The position numbers and the translations under genes were made by a program. From positions 1 to 12,996 of the forward strand of contig DATBMY010000217.1 in NCBI GenBank assembly GCA_036554605.1: a stretch of DNA of 12,996 nucleotides, in the 5' to 3' direction. Each line of letters opens with the position of its first letter. Within the stretch, counting starts at the first letter, position 1. Origin of the DNA: DATBMY01 sp036554605. GTDB lineage: Bacteria > Acidobacteriota > Blastocatellia > UBA7656. Positions 7,092 through 12,996 of this stretch are shown piece by piece. The notes below the pieces were generated by a model. It was not told the origin of the DNA and did not search any database. It worked only from the letters and a program-made list of their open reading frames with translations.

Positions 7092-8152
7092 GTAAAATGA
7101 AAGCAACTGTTTTTCGCGGTCCCAATGACATACGCGTTGAGGAAGTAGCCCGGCCCCACGCCGGGGCCGGCGAAGCCGTGATACGAGTCACTCTGACTAC
7201 GATATGCGGGACGGACCTTCACATAGTCCGCGGCGAATATCCAGTAAAGCCCGGCCTTATAATCGGCCACGAGCCCGTAGGCGTTATAGAGGAGATAGGC
7301 CCTGGCGTTGTCGGCTACGAGGTAGGCGACCGCGTTCTTGTCGGCGCGATCACGCCTTGCGGCCAGTGTCGCGCATGCCTGTCGGGAAACCTATCGCAGT
7401 GCGGGCACGGCACCGGATACGAGGCCATCGGCGGCTGGCGATTCGGCAACACAATCAACGGCGCGCAGGCGGAGTATCTGCTGGTCCCTCATGCGCAGGC
7501 CAACCTGGCGCGGATTCCCGATGAGCTGACCGACGAGCAGGTGGTGCTGCTCGCCGACATCGCCTCGACCGGGATCAGCGGCGCGGAATCGGCGGGCGTG
7601 CGCATAGGCGATTCAGTCGCCGTATATGCGCAGGGGCCAATCGGGCTGAGCGCGACCGCCGGGGCGAAATTGATGGGCGCTTCGCTCATCATAGGCATCG
7701 ACGGCGATGAGAACCGCCTGGAGATGGCCCGCCGCATTGGAGCCGATGTTGTGCTCGATTACCGGCACGTAGATGTAGTGGCCGAGGTAAAACGGCTGAC
7801 CGGAGGCGGAGCGGACGCGGCAATTGAAGCGCTCGGCACTCAATCGACATTCGAAAGCGCGCTCCGGTGCCTCAGGCCGGGCGGCACGCTGTCAAGCCTC
7901 GGGGTTTACTCTGGCAAGCTCCAGATTCCGTATGAAGCATTCGCGGCCGGTCTGGGCGACCACCGCATCGTCACAACGCTCTGCCCGGGCGGGAAAGAGA
8001 GAATGCGAAGGCTTATGGAATTAGTGAGACATGGCCGCGTCGATTTTACGCCCTTGCTTACTCACACTGTGCCACTCGATAAGATCACCGAAGGCTACAG
8101 GATCTTCGGGGAGAGACTCGACGGGGTGCTTAAAGTAGCGGTCAGGCCCTAG
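7088..8152 (+). CDS. Zinc-dependent medium-chain alcohol dehydrogenase
   Basis: This cytoplasmic oxidoreductase would interconvert alcohols (often secondary alcohols or diols) with carbonyls using a nicotinamide cofactor. The 354-residue length is standard. The catalytic zinc site is C40 (ICGTD), H61-E62 (GHE) and D157 (LADIAS), as in the secondary-alcohol dehydrogenase branch. A structural zinc lobe is also complete (C91, C94, C97, C105). The Rossmann part carries GPIG (183-186), and D205 at the end of the second strand predicts NAD over NADP. It overlaps the ABC ATPase gene by 4 bases (ATGA) and is the last gene of the operon, ending 12 bases before the shared terminator hairpin. A second in-frame ATG at 7097 is an alternative start. 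The true substrate cannot be named. Confidence 0.93.
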   Translation: MSKMKATVFRGPNDIRVEEVARPHAGAGEAVIRVTLTTICGTDLHIVRGEYPVKPGLIIGHEPVGVIEEIGPGVVGYEVGDRVLVGAITPCGQCRACLSGNLSQCGHGTGYEAIGGWRFGNTINGAQAEYLLVPHAQANLARIPDELTDEQVVLLADIASTGISGAESAGVRIGDSVAVYAQGPIGLSATAGAKLMGASLIIGIDGDENRLEMARRIGADVVLDYRHVDVVAEVKRLTGGGADAAIEALGTQSTFESALRCLRPGGTLSSLGVYSGKLQIPYEAFAAGLGDHRIVTTLCPGGKERMRRLMELVRHGRVDFTPLLTHTVPLDKITEGYRIFGERLDGVLKVAVRP

Positions 8153-8164
8153 ATCATAAGATGA

Positions 8165-8197
8165 AGAAGCCGGCGCTCGCTTGAGGCGCCGGCTTCT
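8165..8197. terminator. Shared terminator hairpin between convergent genes
   Basis: A 12-bp GC-rich stem (8165-8176 with 8186-8197; AGAAGCCGGCGC against GCGCCGGCTTCT) encloses a 9-base loop. It lies 12 bases after the dehydrogenase stop and 4 bases beyond the CBS-protein stop on the other strand, so it can end both transcripts. The minus-strand side continues with a pyrimidine-rich run (CTTCTTCATCTTAT), better suited to intrinsic termination than the plus-strand side. Confidence 0.8.
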
Positions 8198-8201
8198 CAG
8201 A

Positions 8202-8702
8202 TCAAATAGACACGGTAAGGAGTTTTTGCTCCTTGACCGGCTCCTCGAAACTTCGGTGCTCGCATATCGCCTTGTACGTCTTGACGATATCCTCATAGGC
8301 AAGGTCTGACGCGTCTTTTTTCCTGTCCTTGTTCGCGAACAGTATAATGTCGTTCATAGAAAGGATGCCCTTGAGATTCCCTTCCGCGTCGAGAACGGGT
8401 AGACGCCTGACCTTATCGTTGCTCATGGTATTGAGCGCGGCGTGGATGTCGTCGTTGGGAGAGCAGGCATAAAGCGCCTGTGACATCGCTTCTTTGACCG
8501 GAATATCGAACGCCGGCCGTGCCTTTGTCCCGGCGGCTATTGCGATGTCGCGGTCGGTGATCATCCCTATCACCTTCGCGTCATCAATCACTACCGGGAG
8601 AGCTCCGCAATCATGATCCCACATCATCGCCGCCGCCTCCGCAAGAGTCGTCTCCGGCAAGCAATAGTTCACCTTTTCAGTCATCACATCGCGGACTTTC
8701 AT
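8202..8702 (-). CDS. Two-CBS-domain protein
   Basis: The 166-residue protein is a tandem CBS (Bateman) module with no catalytic domain attached. CBS 1 spans about 7-60 and contains GMITDRDI (46-53); CBS 2 spans about 72-125 and contains GILSMNDI (112-119). These G-h-h-(T/S)-x-x-D-I signatures commonly contact the ribose and phosphates of AMP, ATP or similar ligands, so an energy-state sensor is plausible. A helical charged tail (about 134-166) follows and could contact a partner. I chose the ATG at 8702 because AAGGAG (8710-8715) lies 7 bases before it and MKVRDVMT is the usual family start; the ATG at 8741 lacks this. The gene is divergent from the archease gene, with operator B between them. 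Confidence 0.92.
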   Translation of the reverse strand: MKVRDVMTEKVNYCLPETTLAEAAAMMWDHDCGALPVVIDDAKVIGMITDRDIAIAAGTKARPAFDIPVKEAMSQALYACSPNDDIHAALNTMSNDKVRRLPVLDAEGNLKGILSMNDIILFANKDRKKDASDLAYEDIVKTYKAICEHRSFEEPVKEQKLLTVSI

Positions 8703-8781
8703 TATCGTTCTCCTTGTCACTAGTTTTGCGTGGTCAAGCATCTGATCCCTTCGACCAAAGAGCCAGGCTTTCCCGCTTGTG

Positions 8782-8787
8782 ACTATA
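8782..8787 (-). promoter_or_regulatory. -10 box for the CBS-protein gene
   Basis: Minus-strand TATAGT (5 of 6 to consensus) begins 29.5 bases from the centre of operator B. Taking the hexamer as -12 to -7, transcription would begin near 8775, with the operator centred at -41.5, the usual class II position for Crp/Fnr activators, and a leader of about 73 bases. Confidence 0.5.
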
Positions 8788-8809
8788 GAGGAGCGCCGCT
8801 CAAGTTGCA

Positions 8810-8823
8810 GTGACAGCCGTCAC
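8810..8823. promoter_or_regulatory. Palindromic operator B, Crp/Fnr-like
   Basis: The sequence GTGACAGCCGTCAC repeats the GTGAC-N4-GTCAC palindrome of operator A, differing only in two central bases. It lies between the divergent CBS-protein and archease genes, centred 114.5 bases from one ATG (8702) and 151.5 from the other (8968). Minus-strand TATAGT (8782-8787) and plus-strand TAGATT (8845-8850) flank it at almost symmetrical distances, so one bound dimer could activate both genes. Confidence 0.6.
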
Positions 8824-8844
8824 CCGTGGTTGTGGCAGGCATCA

Positions 8845-8850
8845 TAGATT
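8845..8850 (+). promoter_or_regulatory. Possible -10 box for the archease gene
   Basis: TAGATT matches the -10 consensus at 4 of 6 positions and begins 28.5 bases after the centre of operator B, placing the operator near -40.5 relative to a start at about 8857. The match is weaker than that for the divergent CBS gene. Confidence 0.35.
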
Positions 8851-8967
8851 CCGGGACGGCATATCCAAAATAATACTAAATGGAGAAGTGCCGGCAGCAG
8901 CCCGCGTTGTAAGTAAGATGCCGCGCGGCGCGACTCGACCAGAGTTGAATTTGGGAGGGGAAGTGCT

Positions 8968-9423
8968 ATGGTTAATAAATACTGGAATAACTTCATTGAT
9001 GAATTTGATGTCGGCGTGCGCGGGGTCGGATCTTCATTAGAGGAGGCATTCGAAGAGGCGGCGGTCGCCTTGACCGCGATCATGACCGACCCGGAAAAGG
9101 TCGAGCTGAAAGAGGAGGTGGCGATTACTTGCGAAGCCCCGGATTTGAAGTTGCTTCTCGTCGAATGGCTTAACGCGCTTATACGGCAAACGGCGACGCG
9201 CAAGATGCTCTTTTCTCGATTTGACGTTGAGCTAGACGGCTTGCGCCTGCGAGCAACCGCCCGGGGCGAGGTGATGGATGCGCAAAAACACGAACTCGGC
9301 ATGGAGCCGAAGAAAGCTACAACGAACGACCTGATGGTCGGGGAAGGCAAGGATGGCGAGTGGATTGCGCAGTGCGCCGTAGATTTGTGCGAGCCGCTCG
9401 TCCTGGCCGCGCGAACTAATTGA
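8968..9423 (+). CDS. Archease-family protein
   Basis: Archease is a small metal-binding partner that activates the RNA ligase RtcB by promoting its guanylylation. The 151-residue product fits in length and motif order: DVGVRGVG (14-21), LEEAFEEAA (24-32), an acidic MTD (39-41), VEWLNALI (65-72), LFSRFDVEL (81-89), the GE-x-x-D and KHELG segment (100-111) and a late VDL (138-140). D14 and D139 probably correspond to the conserved metal ligands. The usual HTADxG beginning is altered to DEFDVG. About 10 extra residues follow the usual end of the family. GGAGGGG lies 7 bases before ATG. RtcB is not in the window, so its partner must be encoded elsewhere. The gene is followed after 110 bases by the universal stress protein gene. 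Confidence 0.88.
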   Translation: MVNKYWNNFIDEFDVGVRGVGSSLEEAFEEAAVALTAIMTDPEKVELKEEVAITCEAPDLKLLLVEWLNALIRQTATRKMLFSRFDVELDGLRLRATARGEVMDAQKHELGMEPKKATTNDLMVGEGKDGEWIAQCAVDLCEPLVLAARTN

Positions 9424-9533
9424 GCCGCGCCCTCGGCGTTATGCCGCGATTAAAAGAGCGCTCGGCTTTGACGACGCGGAAGCGAAACTAATGGCTCCGG
9501 TCGCCTGCATATGATGCTATATGAGGATAAGTC

Positions 9534-10463
9534 ATGAGCGAAAAGATGAAGCTATTGATTGCCTATGATGGCTCTGAATGCGCCGATAGCGCTCTTGTTG
9601 ATTTAAGCCTGGCAGGACTGCCAAAAACGGTGGAAGCGATCGTCCTATCGGTTGCCGACGTGTGGGTATGGTCGTCGGACGATAGTGAGGTTGCCATGCC
9701 CGTTCACTCAAGAGCGCTCAAGGGCCCTATGAGTGAAGAGGGCGGAGGCGGCATGAAAGCCATAGAGGAGGCGCGAGCGCTGGCCACGAAAGCGAGCCGG
9801 CGCGTCCAGGATATTTTTCCCGACTGGTCGGTCCGCGCCGAAGATTGCGCCGACTCTCCGGCCTGGGGCATCATCAAGAAAGCTGATCAGTGGAAGCCTG
9901 ATCTGGTTGTCGTCGGCTCGCAAGGCCGGTCCGCGTTAGGGCGGTTTATTCTTGGCAGTGTTTCACAAAAGGTCTTAACCCACGCGCATTGTTCCGTGCG
10001 CGTGGCCCGCGGGCGAGCTGACAGAGATGATTCCCCCATCCGAATAGTGATAGGCGTCGACGGCTCGAGTTACGCCGAGGCGGCCGTCGACGCGGTTGCC
10101 AGGCGCGCCTGGCCGGCCGGCACTCTCGCCCGCATAGTCGCCGTCCCTGATCTAATGATGATGGCCGCGATCAGATGGCTTGAGGAGATCAAGGAAGCGG
10201 AGCAAGCGAGCGCGAATAAGATTGTCGAAGCCTCTGCCGAAAAACTGCGCCGGGCGGGACTTTCCGTTTCAACTTTGATCAAGGAAGGCGACCCTAAATA
10301 CATCCTCGTCGACGAGGCCGAGCAATGGGGTGCCGATTCTATCTTTCTCGGGGCGAGGGGGTTGAGGGCAATCGAGCGTTTCCTGATCGGGAGCGTATCG
10401 ACGGCCGTCGCCTCGCGCGCCGGTTGCTCAGTAGAAGTCATACGAGCGGAGAAGAGCATCTGA
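9534..10463 (+). CDS. Tandem universal stress protein (two UspA domains)
   Basis: The 309-residue cytoplasmic protein contains two complete UspA domains (about 5-158 and 168-305). Both keep the ATP-binding motif G-x2-G-x9-G-(S/T): G128, G131 and G141-S142 in the first, and G273, G276 and G286-S287 in the second. Both also keep the N-terminal D-G-S (12-14 and 176-178), so both halves are predicted to bind ATP rather than be Usp relics. Domain 1 has a Gly-rich acidic insert (about 66-75). Tandem Usps are known in stress and low-oxygen responses. A GAGGAT purine run precedes the ATG. The 110 bases before it hold TATGAT at 9510-9515 without a good -35, so it may be cotranscribed with archease. 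The next gene starts at, or just after, its stop. Confidence 0.94.
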   Translation: MSEKMKLLIAYDGSECADSALVDLSLAGLPKTVEAIVLSVADVWVWSSDDSEVAMPVHSRALKGPMSEEGGGGMKAIEEARALATKASRRVQDIFPDWSVRAEDCADSPAWGIIKKADQWKPDLVVVGSQGRSALGRFILGSVSQKVLTHAHCSVRVARGRADRDDSPIRIVIGVDGSSYAEAAVDAVARRAWPAGTLARIVAVPDLMMMAAIRWLEEIKEAEQASANKIVEASAEKLRRAGLSVSTLIKEGDPKYILVDEAEQWGADSIFLGARGLRAIERFLIGSVSTAVASRAGCSVEVIRAEKSI

Positions 10464-10498
10464 TTACGAATAGAGCCATTCCCGAACAGGGCGATATT

Positions 10499-12996
10499 TT
10501 GTGGCACACTCTGCCGGTAGAAACTGCTCTGGAAAGCCTGGAGTCTGGCCGAGAGGGTTTAAGCAGCGAAGAGGCGGCTCGACGGCTGATCGAGTACGGC
10601 CCTAACGAGCTTCAAGCCTTTGACAAGATCTCGCCCTGGCAGATTTTTCTTGAGCAGTTCAAAAACGTCCTCATCGTCATTCTTCTCGTCGCGACGGGGC
10701 TCTCGATTTTTCTGGGGCACGGCGTCGAAGCGATTGCAATCATCGTAATAGTGCTGTTCGCCGTGGTGCTGGGGTTCGCGCAGGAGTACCGCGCGGAGCG
10801 CGCCATCGAATCCTTACGCAAGATGGCCGCCCCTCTTGCGACGGTCATACGCCAGGGCCCGGAGCAAAGAATTCCGGCGCGCGACCTCGTGCCCGGCGAT
10901 TGCATACTGCTGGCCGCCGGAGATAAAGTCCCTGCCGATGCCCGCCTGATTGAATCGATCAACCTGCACACGGAAGAAGCGGCTCTCACGGGCGAATCGG
11001 TGCCCGTCGAAAAGCAGTCTGCTCCTCTCGGCAATGGCAGATTGCCTATAAATGACCTGACGAATATGGCCTTCGCCGGCACTTCCGTCACATATGGCCG
11101 CGGGTGCGCGCTTGTCGTCGCGACGGGCATGAATACCGAATTCGGCAAAGTCGCTCGAATGCTGGAAGCGGTCGAAACCGGCAGGACCCCATTACAGGAA
11201 AACCTCGACAGGATCGGGCGCTCGCTCGCCCATGCCTCCTTTGTGATCGTGGCCTTGATAGTCGGGCTCGGTCTCTTGCGGGGCCAGCCGCTTATGGAGA
11301 TGATCATCTTCGGCGTCGCGCTCGCGGTCGCCGTTGTCCCGGAGGCATTACCGGCCGTTGTGACGATATCTCTCGCGCTCGGCGTAAAGAGAATGGTGAA
11401 ACGCAACGCGCTGGTGCGCCGCCTCCCGGCAGTTGAAACGCTCGGCGCTACCTCCGTCATCTGCACGGATAAGACTGGAACTCTGACAAAAGACGAGATG
11501 ACCGTCCGCCAGCTATTTGTAGCCGGGCAAATGCTGGAGGTTTCCGGCGCGGGTTATGAGCCGAAAGGTGGATTCTCTGAGGACGGATTGCCCATAGAGC
11601 CGCCGGAATCCCTGCTATTGCTGCTGAGGGCCGCGGCGCTTGCTTCGGATGCCAACGTCGCCTATAACGAAAATGAGAGTCGCTGGACGGTGAAAGGCGA
11701 TCCGACGGAAGCGGCTCTCGTAGTAGCGGCGGCAAAAGCCGGCCTTAAGAAAACCGATCTCGACGCGCAGTTCCCGCGAGCAAGCGAAATCCCATTCTCA
11801 TCGGAAACCAAGCGCATGACCACGCTTCATATCGCGTCCTCGGGCGCGATCGCCTACTCGAAGGGCGCGCCCGAGATTATTGCCGATTCCTGCGCGCGAC
11901 ATTTGACGCGAAAAGGCGAAACCGAGCTTGACGAAGCGGGCAGGACAAAGATCCTGGAAATCGCGCACCGCATGGCGAGCGAGGCGTTGAGAGTGCTCGC
12001 CGTCGCCTGCAAGGCGGACGCAACGATAGAGGATGCGGAACGCGATATGACCTTTATCGGGCTGGTCGGAATGATAGACCCGCCGCGGCCTGAAGCAAGA
12101 GCGGCCATACGGCAGTGCGAGCAGGCGGGCATCAAGGTCTTGATGATAACGGGAGACCATCCGCTGACGGCAAAAGCCGTGGCCGGCGAGCTTGCGTTGC
12201 TTAAATCAGGCCGCGTTATAACCGGCGCGGAGGTGATGGATAATGAGGAGCTTGAAGACTCTATAGAAGAGATCGAAGTATGCGCCCGCGTTTCGCCGGC
12301 TGATAAGCTGCGGGTGGTCACGGCCTTGCAAAAGAAGGGACATATCGCCGCGATGACCGGTGATGGAGTCAACGACGCGCCGGCGCTCAAGAAGGCCGAC
12401 ATCGGCATCGCCATGGGAATTACGGGCACCGACGTGAGTAAAGAGGCCGCGGCAATGACGCTCATAGACGATAATTTTGCCTCCATCGTGGCGGCTGTCG
12501 AAGAAGGGCGCGGCGTCTTCAGCAACATAAAGAAGTATCTGATGTACCTGCTTTCATCCAACATCGGCGAGATAGGGCTGATGGCCGGGGCCTCCATCGC
12601 GGGGTTGCCGCTTCCGCTCAGCGCCGTGCAGATACTCTACGTCAATCTCGCGACCGATGGCTTGCCTGCCCTGGCCCTGGCCGTCGATCCGCCCGAAGCC
12701 GATCTGATGCGTCGCCCGCCGCGCAATCCGCGCTCGGGGCTGTTCACTCGCCCCATCGTAATCCTTATGCTTATAGGCGGGCTCTGGTCGACGGCCGTAA
12801 ATCTCGGGCTGTTTGTCTGGTCGATGAACTCGGGGCGCGGGCTTGAAGAGGCGATGACAATGACCTTCGTTTCGCTCGTTATAATCCAATTCTTCAAAGC
12901 CTATAACTATCGCTCCGACCGGGAATCGATAATGCGCCGTCCCTTTAGCAACCGCTGGTTAAACATGGCGATCAGCTGGGAGCTAATAATGCTCTC
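10499..12996 (+). CDS. P2A-type (calcium-like) cation-transporting ATPase, 3' end cut off
   Basis: The reading frame is open to the window edge (about 832 codons; the family has roughly 880-920). Counting from TTG 10499, the actuator TGES is at 164-167, the M4 motif PEALPA at 281-286, the phosphorylated Asp of DKTGTLT at 324, nucleotide-domain KGDPTEA at 399-405 and KGAPE at 455-459, and the hinge TGDGVNDAP at 620-628. Ion-site residues of SERCA-type pumps appear to be kept in M4 (E282), M5 (N688, E691) and M6 (N716, T719, D720), whereas the M8 glutamate appears replaced by Q797. This favours Ca2+ transport out of the cytoplasm, with altered stoichiometry possible. No ATG or GTG exists near the start: TTG 10499 gives a family-like WHTLPVE beginning, while CTG 10460 overlaps the Usp stop and has GGAG 8 bases upstream. 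The gene is probably cotranscribed with the Usp gene. Confidence 0.92.
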   Translation, partial: MWHTLPVETALESLESGREGLSSEEAARRLIEYGPNELQAFDKISPWQIFLEQFKNVLIVILLVATGLSIFLGHGVEAIAIIVIVLFAVVLGFAQEYRAERAIESLRKMAAPLATVIRQGPEQRIPARDLVPGDCILLAAGDKVPADARLIESINLHTEEAALTGESVPVEKQSAPLGNGRLPINDLTNMAFAGTSVTYGRGCALVVATGMNTEFGKVARMLEAVETGRTPLQENLDRIGRSLAHASFVIVALIVGLGLLRGQPLMEMIIFGVALAVAVVPEALPAVVTISLALGVKRMVKRNALVRRLPAVETLGATSVICTDKTGTLTKDEMTVRQLFVAGQMLEVSGAGYEPKGGFSEDGLPIEPPESLLLLLRAAALASDANVAYNENESRWTVKGDPTEAALVVAAAKAGLKKTDLDAQFPRASEIPFSSETKRMTTLHIASSGAIAYSKGAPEIIADSCARHLTRKGETELDEAGRTKILEIAHRMASEALRVLAVACKADATIEDAERDMTFIGLVGMIDPPRPEARAAIRQCEQAGIKVLMITGDHPLTAKAVAGELALLKSGRVITGAEVMDNEELEDSIEEIEVCARVSPADKLRVVTALQKKGHIAAMTGDGVNDAPALKKADIGIAMGITGTDVSKEAAAMTLIDDNFASIVAAVEEGRGVFSNIKKYLMYLLSSNIGEIGLMAGASIAGLPLPLSAVQILYVNLATDGLPALALAVDPPEADLMRRPPRNPRSGLFTRPIVILMLIGGLWSTAVNLGLFVWSMNSGRGLEEAMTMTFVSLVIIQFFKAYNYRSDRESIMRRPFSNRWLNMAISWELIML

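Noticed and set aside
7178..7191. Another GTGA-N6-TCAC match
   Set aside because: It lies inside the dehydrogenase coding region, shares only the 4+4 core and not the full GTGACAGNNGTCAC, and has no adjacent promoter; probably chance.
9422..9514. About 30 open codons in another frame between archease and the Usp gene
   Set aside because: No start codon or ribosome site, no recognised family; a stretch this short is expected by chance in GC-rich DNA.
10306..10319. Perfect 14-base palindrome CCTCGTCGACGAGG
   Set aside because: It is within the Usp gene and follows from ordinary Leu-Val-Asp-Glu codons.

Overview
The window is bacterial chromosomal DNA. It is moderately GC-rich, densely coded, and starts its genes mostly with ATG behind Shine-Dalgarno sites. 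It holds ten complete protein genes and one cut off at the right edge. I see no rRNA, tRNA, CRISPR array, transposase or phage gene, and no gene-free stretch longer than 300 bases. The phylum cannot be fixed from these genes. Free Ile-ATA use and protein style suggest an environmental, possibly thermotolerant lineage (Acidobacteriota-like is a weak guess).

Layout: (1) 49-4174, minus strand: a short DUF2750-like protein, then a chaperone operon dnaJ-clpB read from a near-consensus sigma70 promoter (TTGACA-N17-TATGAT) at 4214-4242 and followed by a strong hairpin at 438-476. (2) 4442-8152, plus strand: a tight five-gene operon (gaps of 13, 6 and 15 bases and one 4-base overlap). It encodes a membrane-anchored SRPBCC protein, a 100-residue unknown, an L,D-transpeptidase, an Mla-type ABC ATPase with altered catalytic motifs, and a zinc alcohol dehydrogenase. 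It ends at a GC-rich hairpin shared with the convergent next gene. (3) 8202-8702, minus: a two-CBS-domain protein. (4) 8968-12996, plus: an archease, a tandem universal stress protein and a P2A-type (calcium-like) ATPase that leaves the window.

The gene set looks like a stress or energy-limitation island: chaperones for protein disaggregation, nucleotide-sensing USP and CBS proteins, NAD-linked redox balancing, envelope repair, ion homeostasis and an RNA-ligase cofactor. The most interesting signal is regulatory. Two nearly identical palindromes, GTGACAGAGGTCAC (4340-4353) and GTGACAGCCGTCAC (8810-8823), lie only in the two divergent intergenic regions. They have the GTGA-N6-TCAC core of Crp/Fnr-family operators. 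The second sits 41.5 bases from the predicted start of the CBS gene (TATAGT -10 box) and about 40.5 from that of the archease gene, the spacing of class II Crp/Fnr activation. I infer one Crp/Fnr-like regulator controlling the five-gene operon, the CBS gene and the archease unit together.
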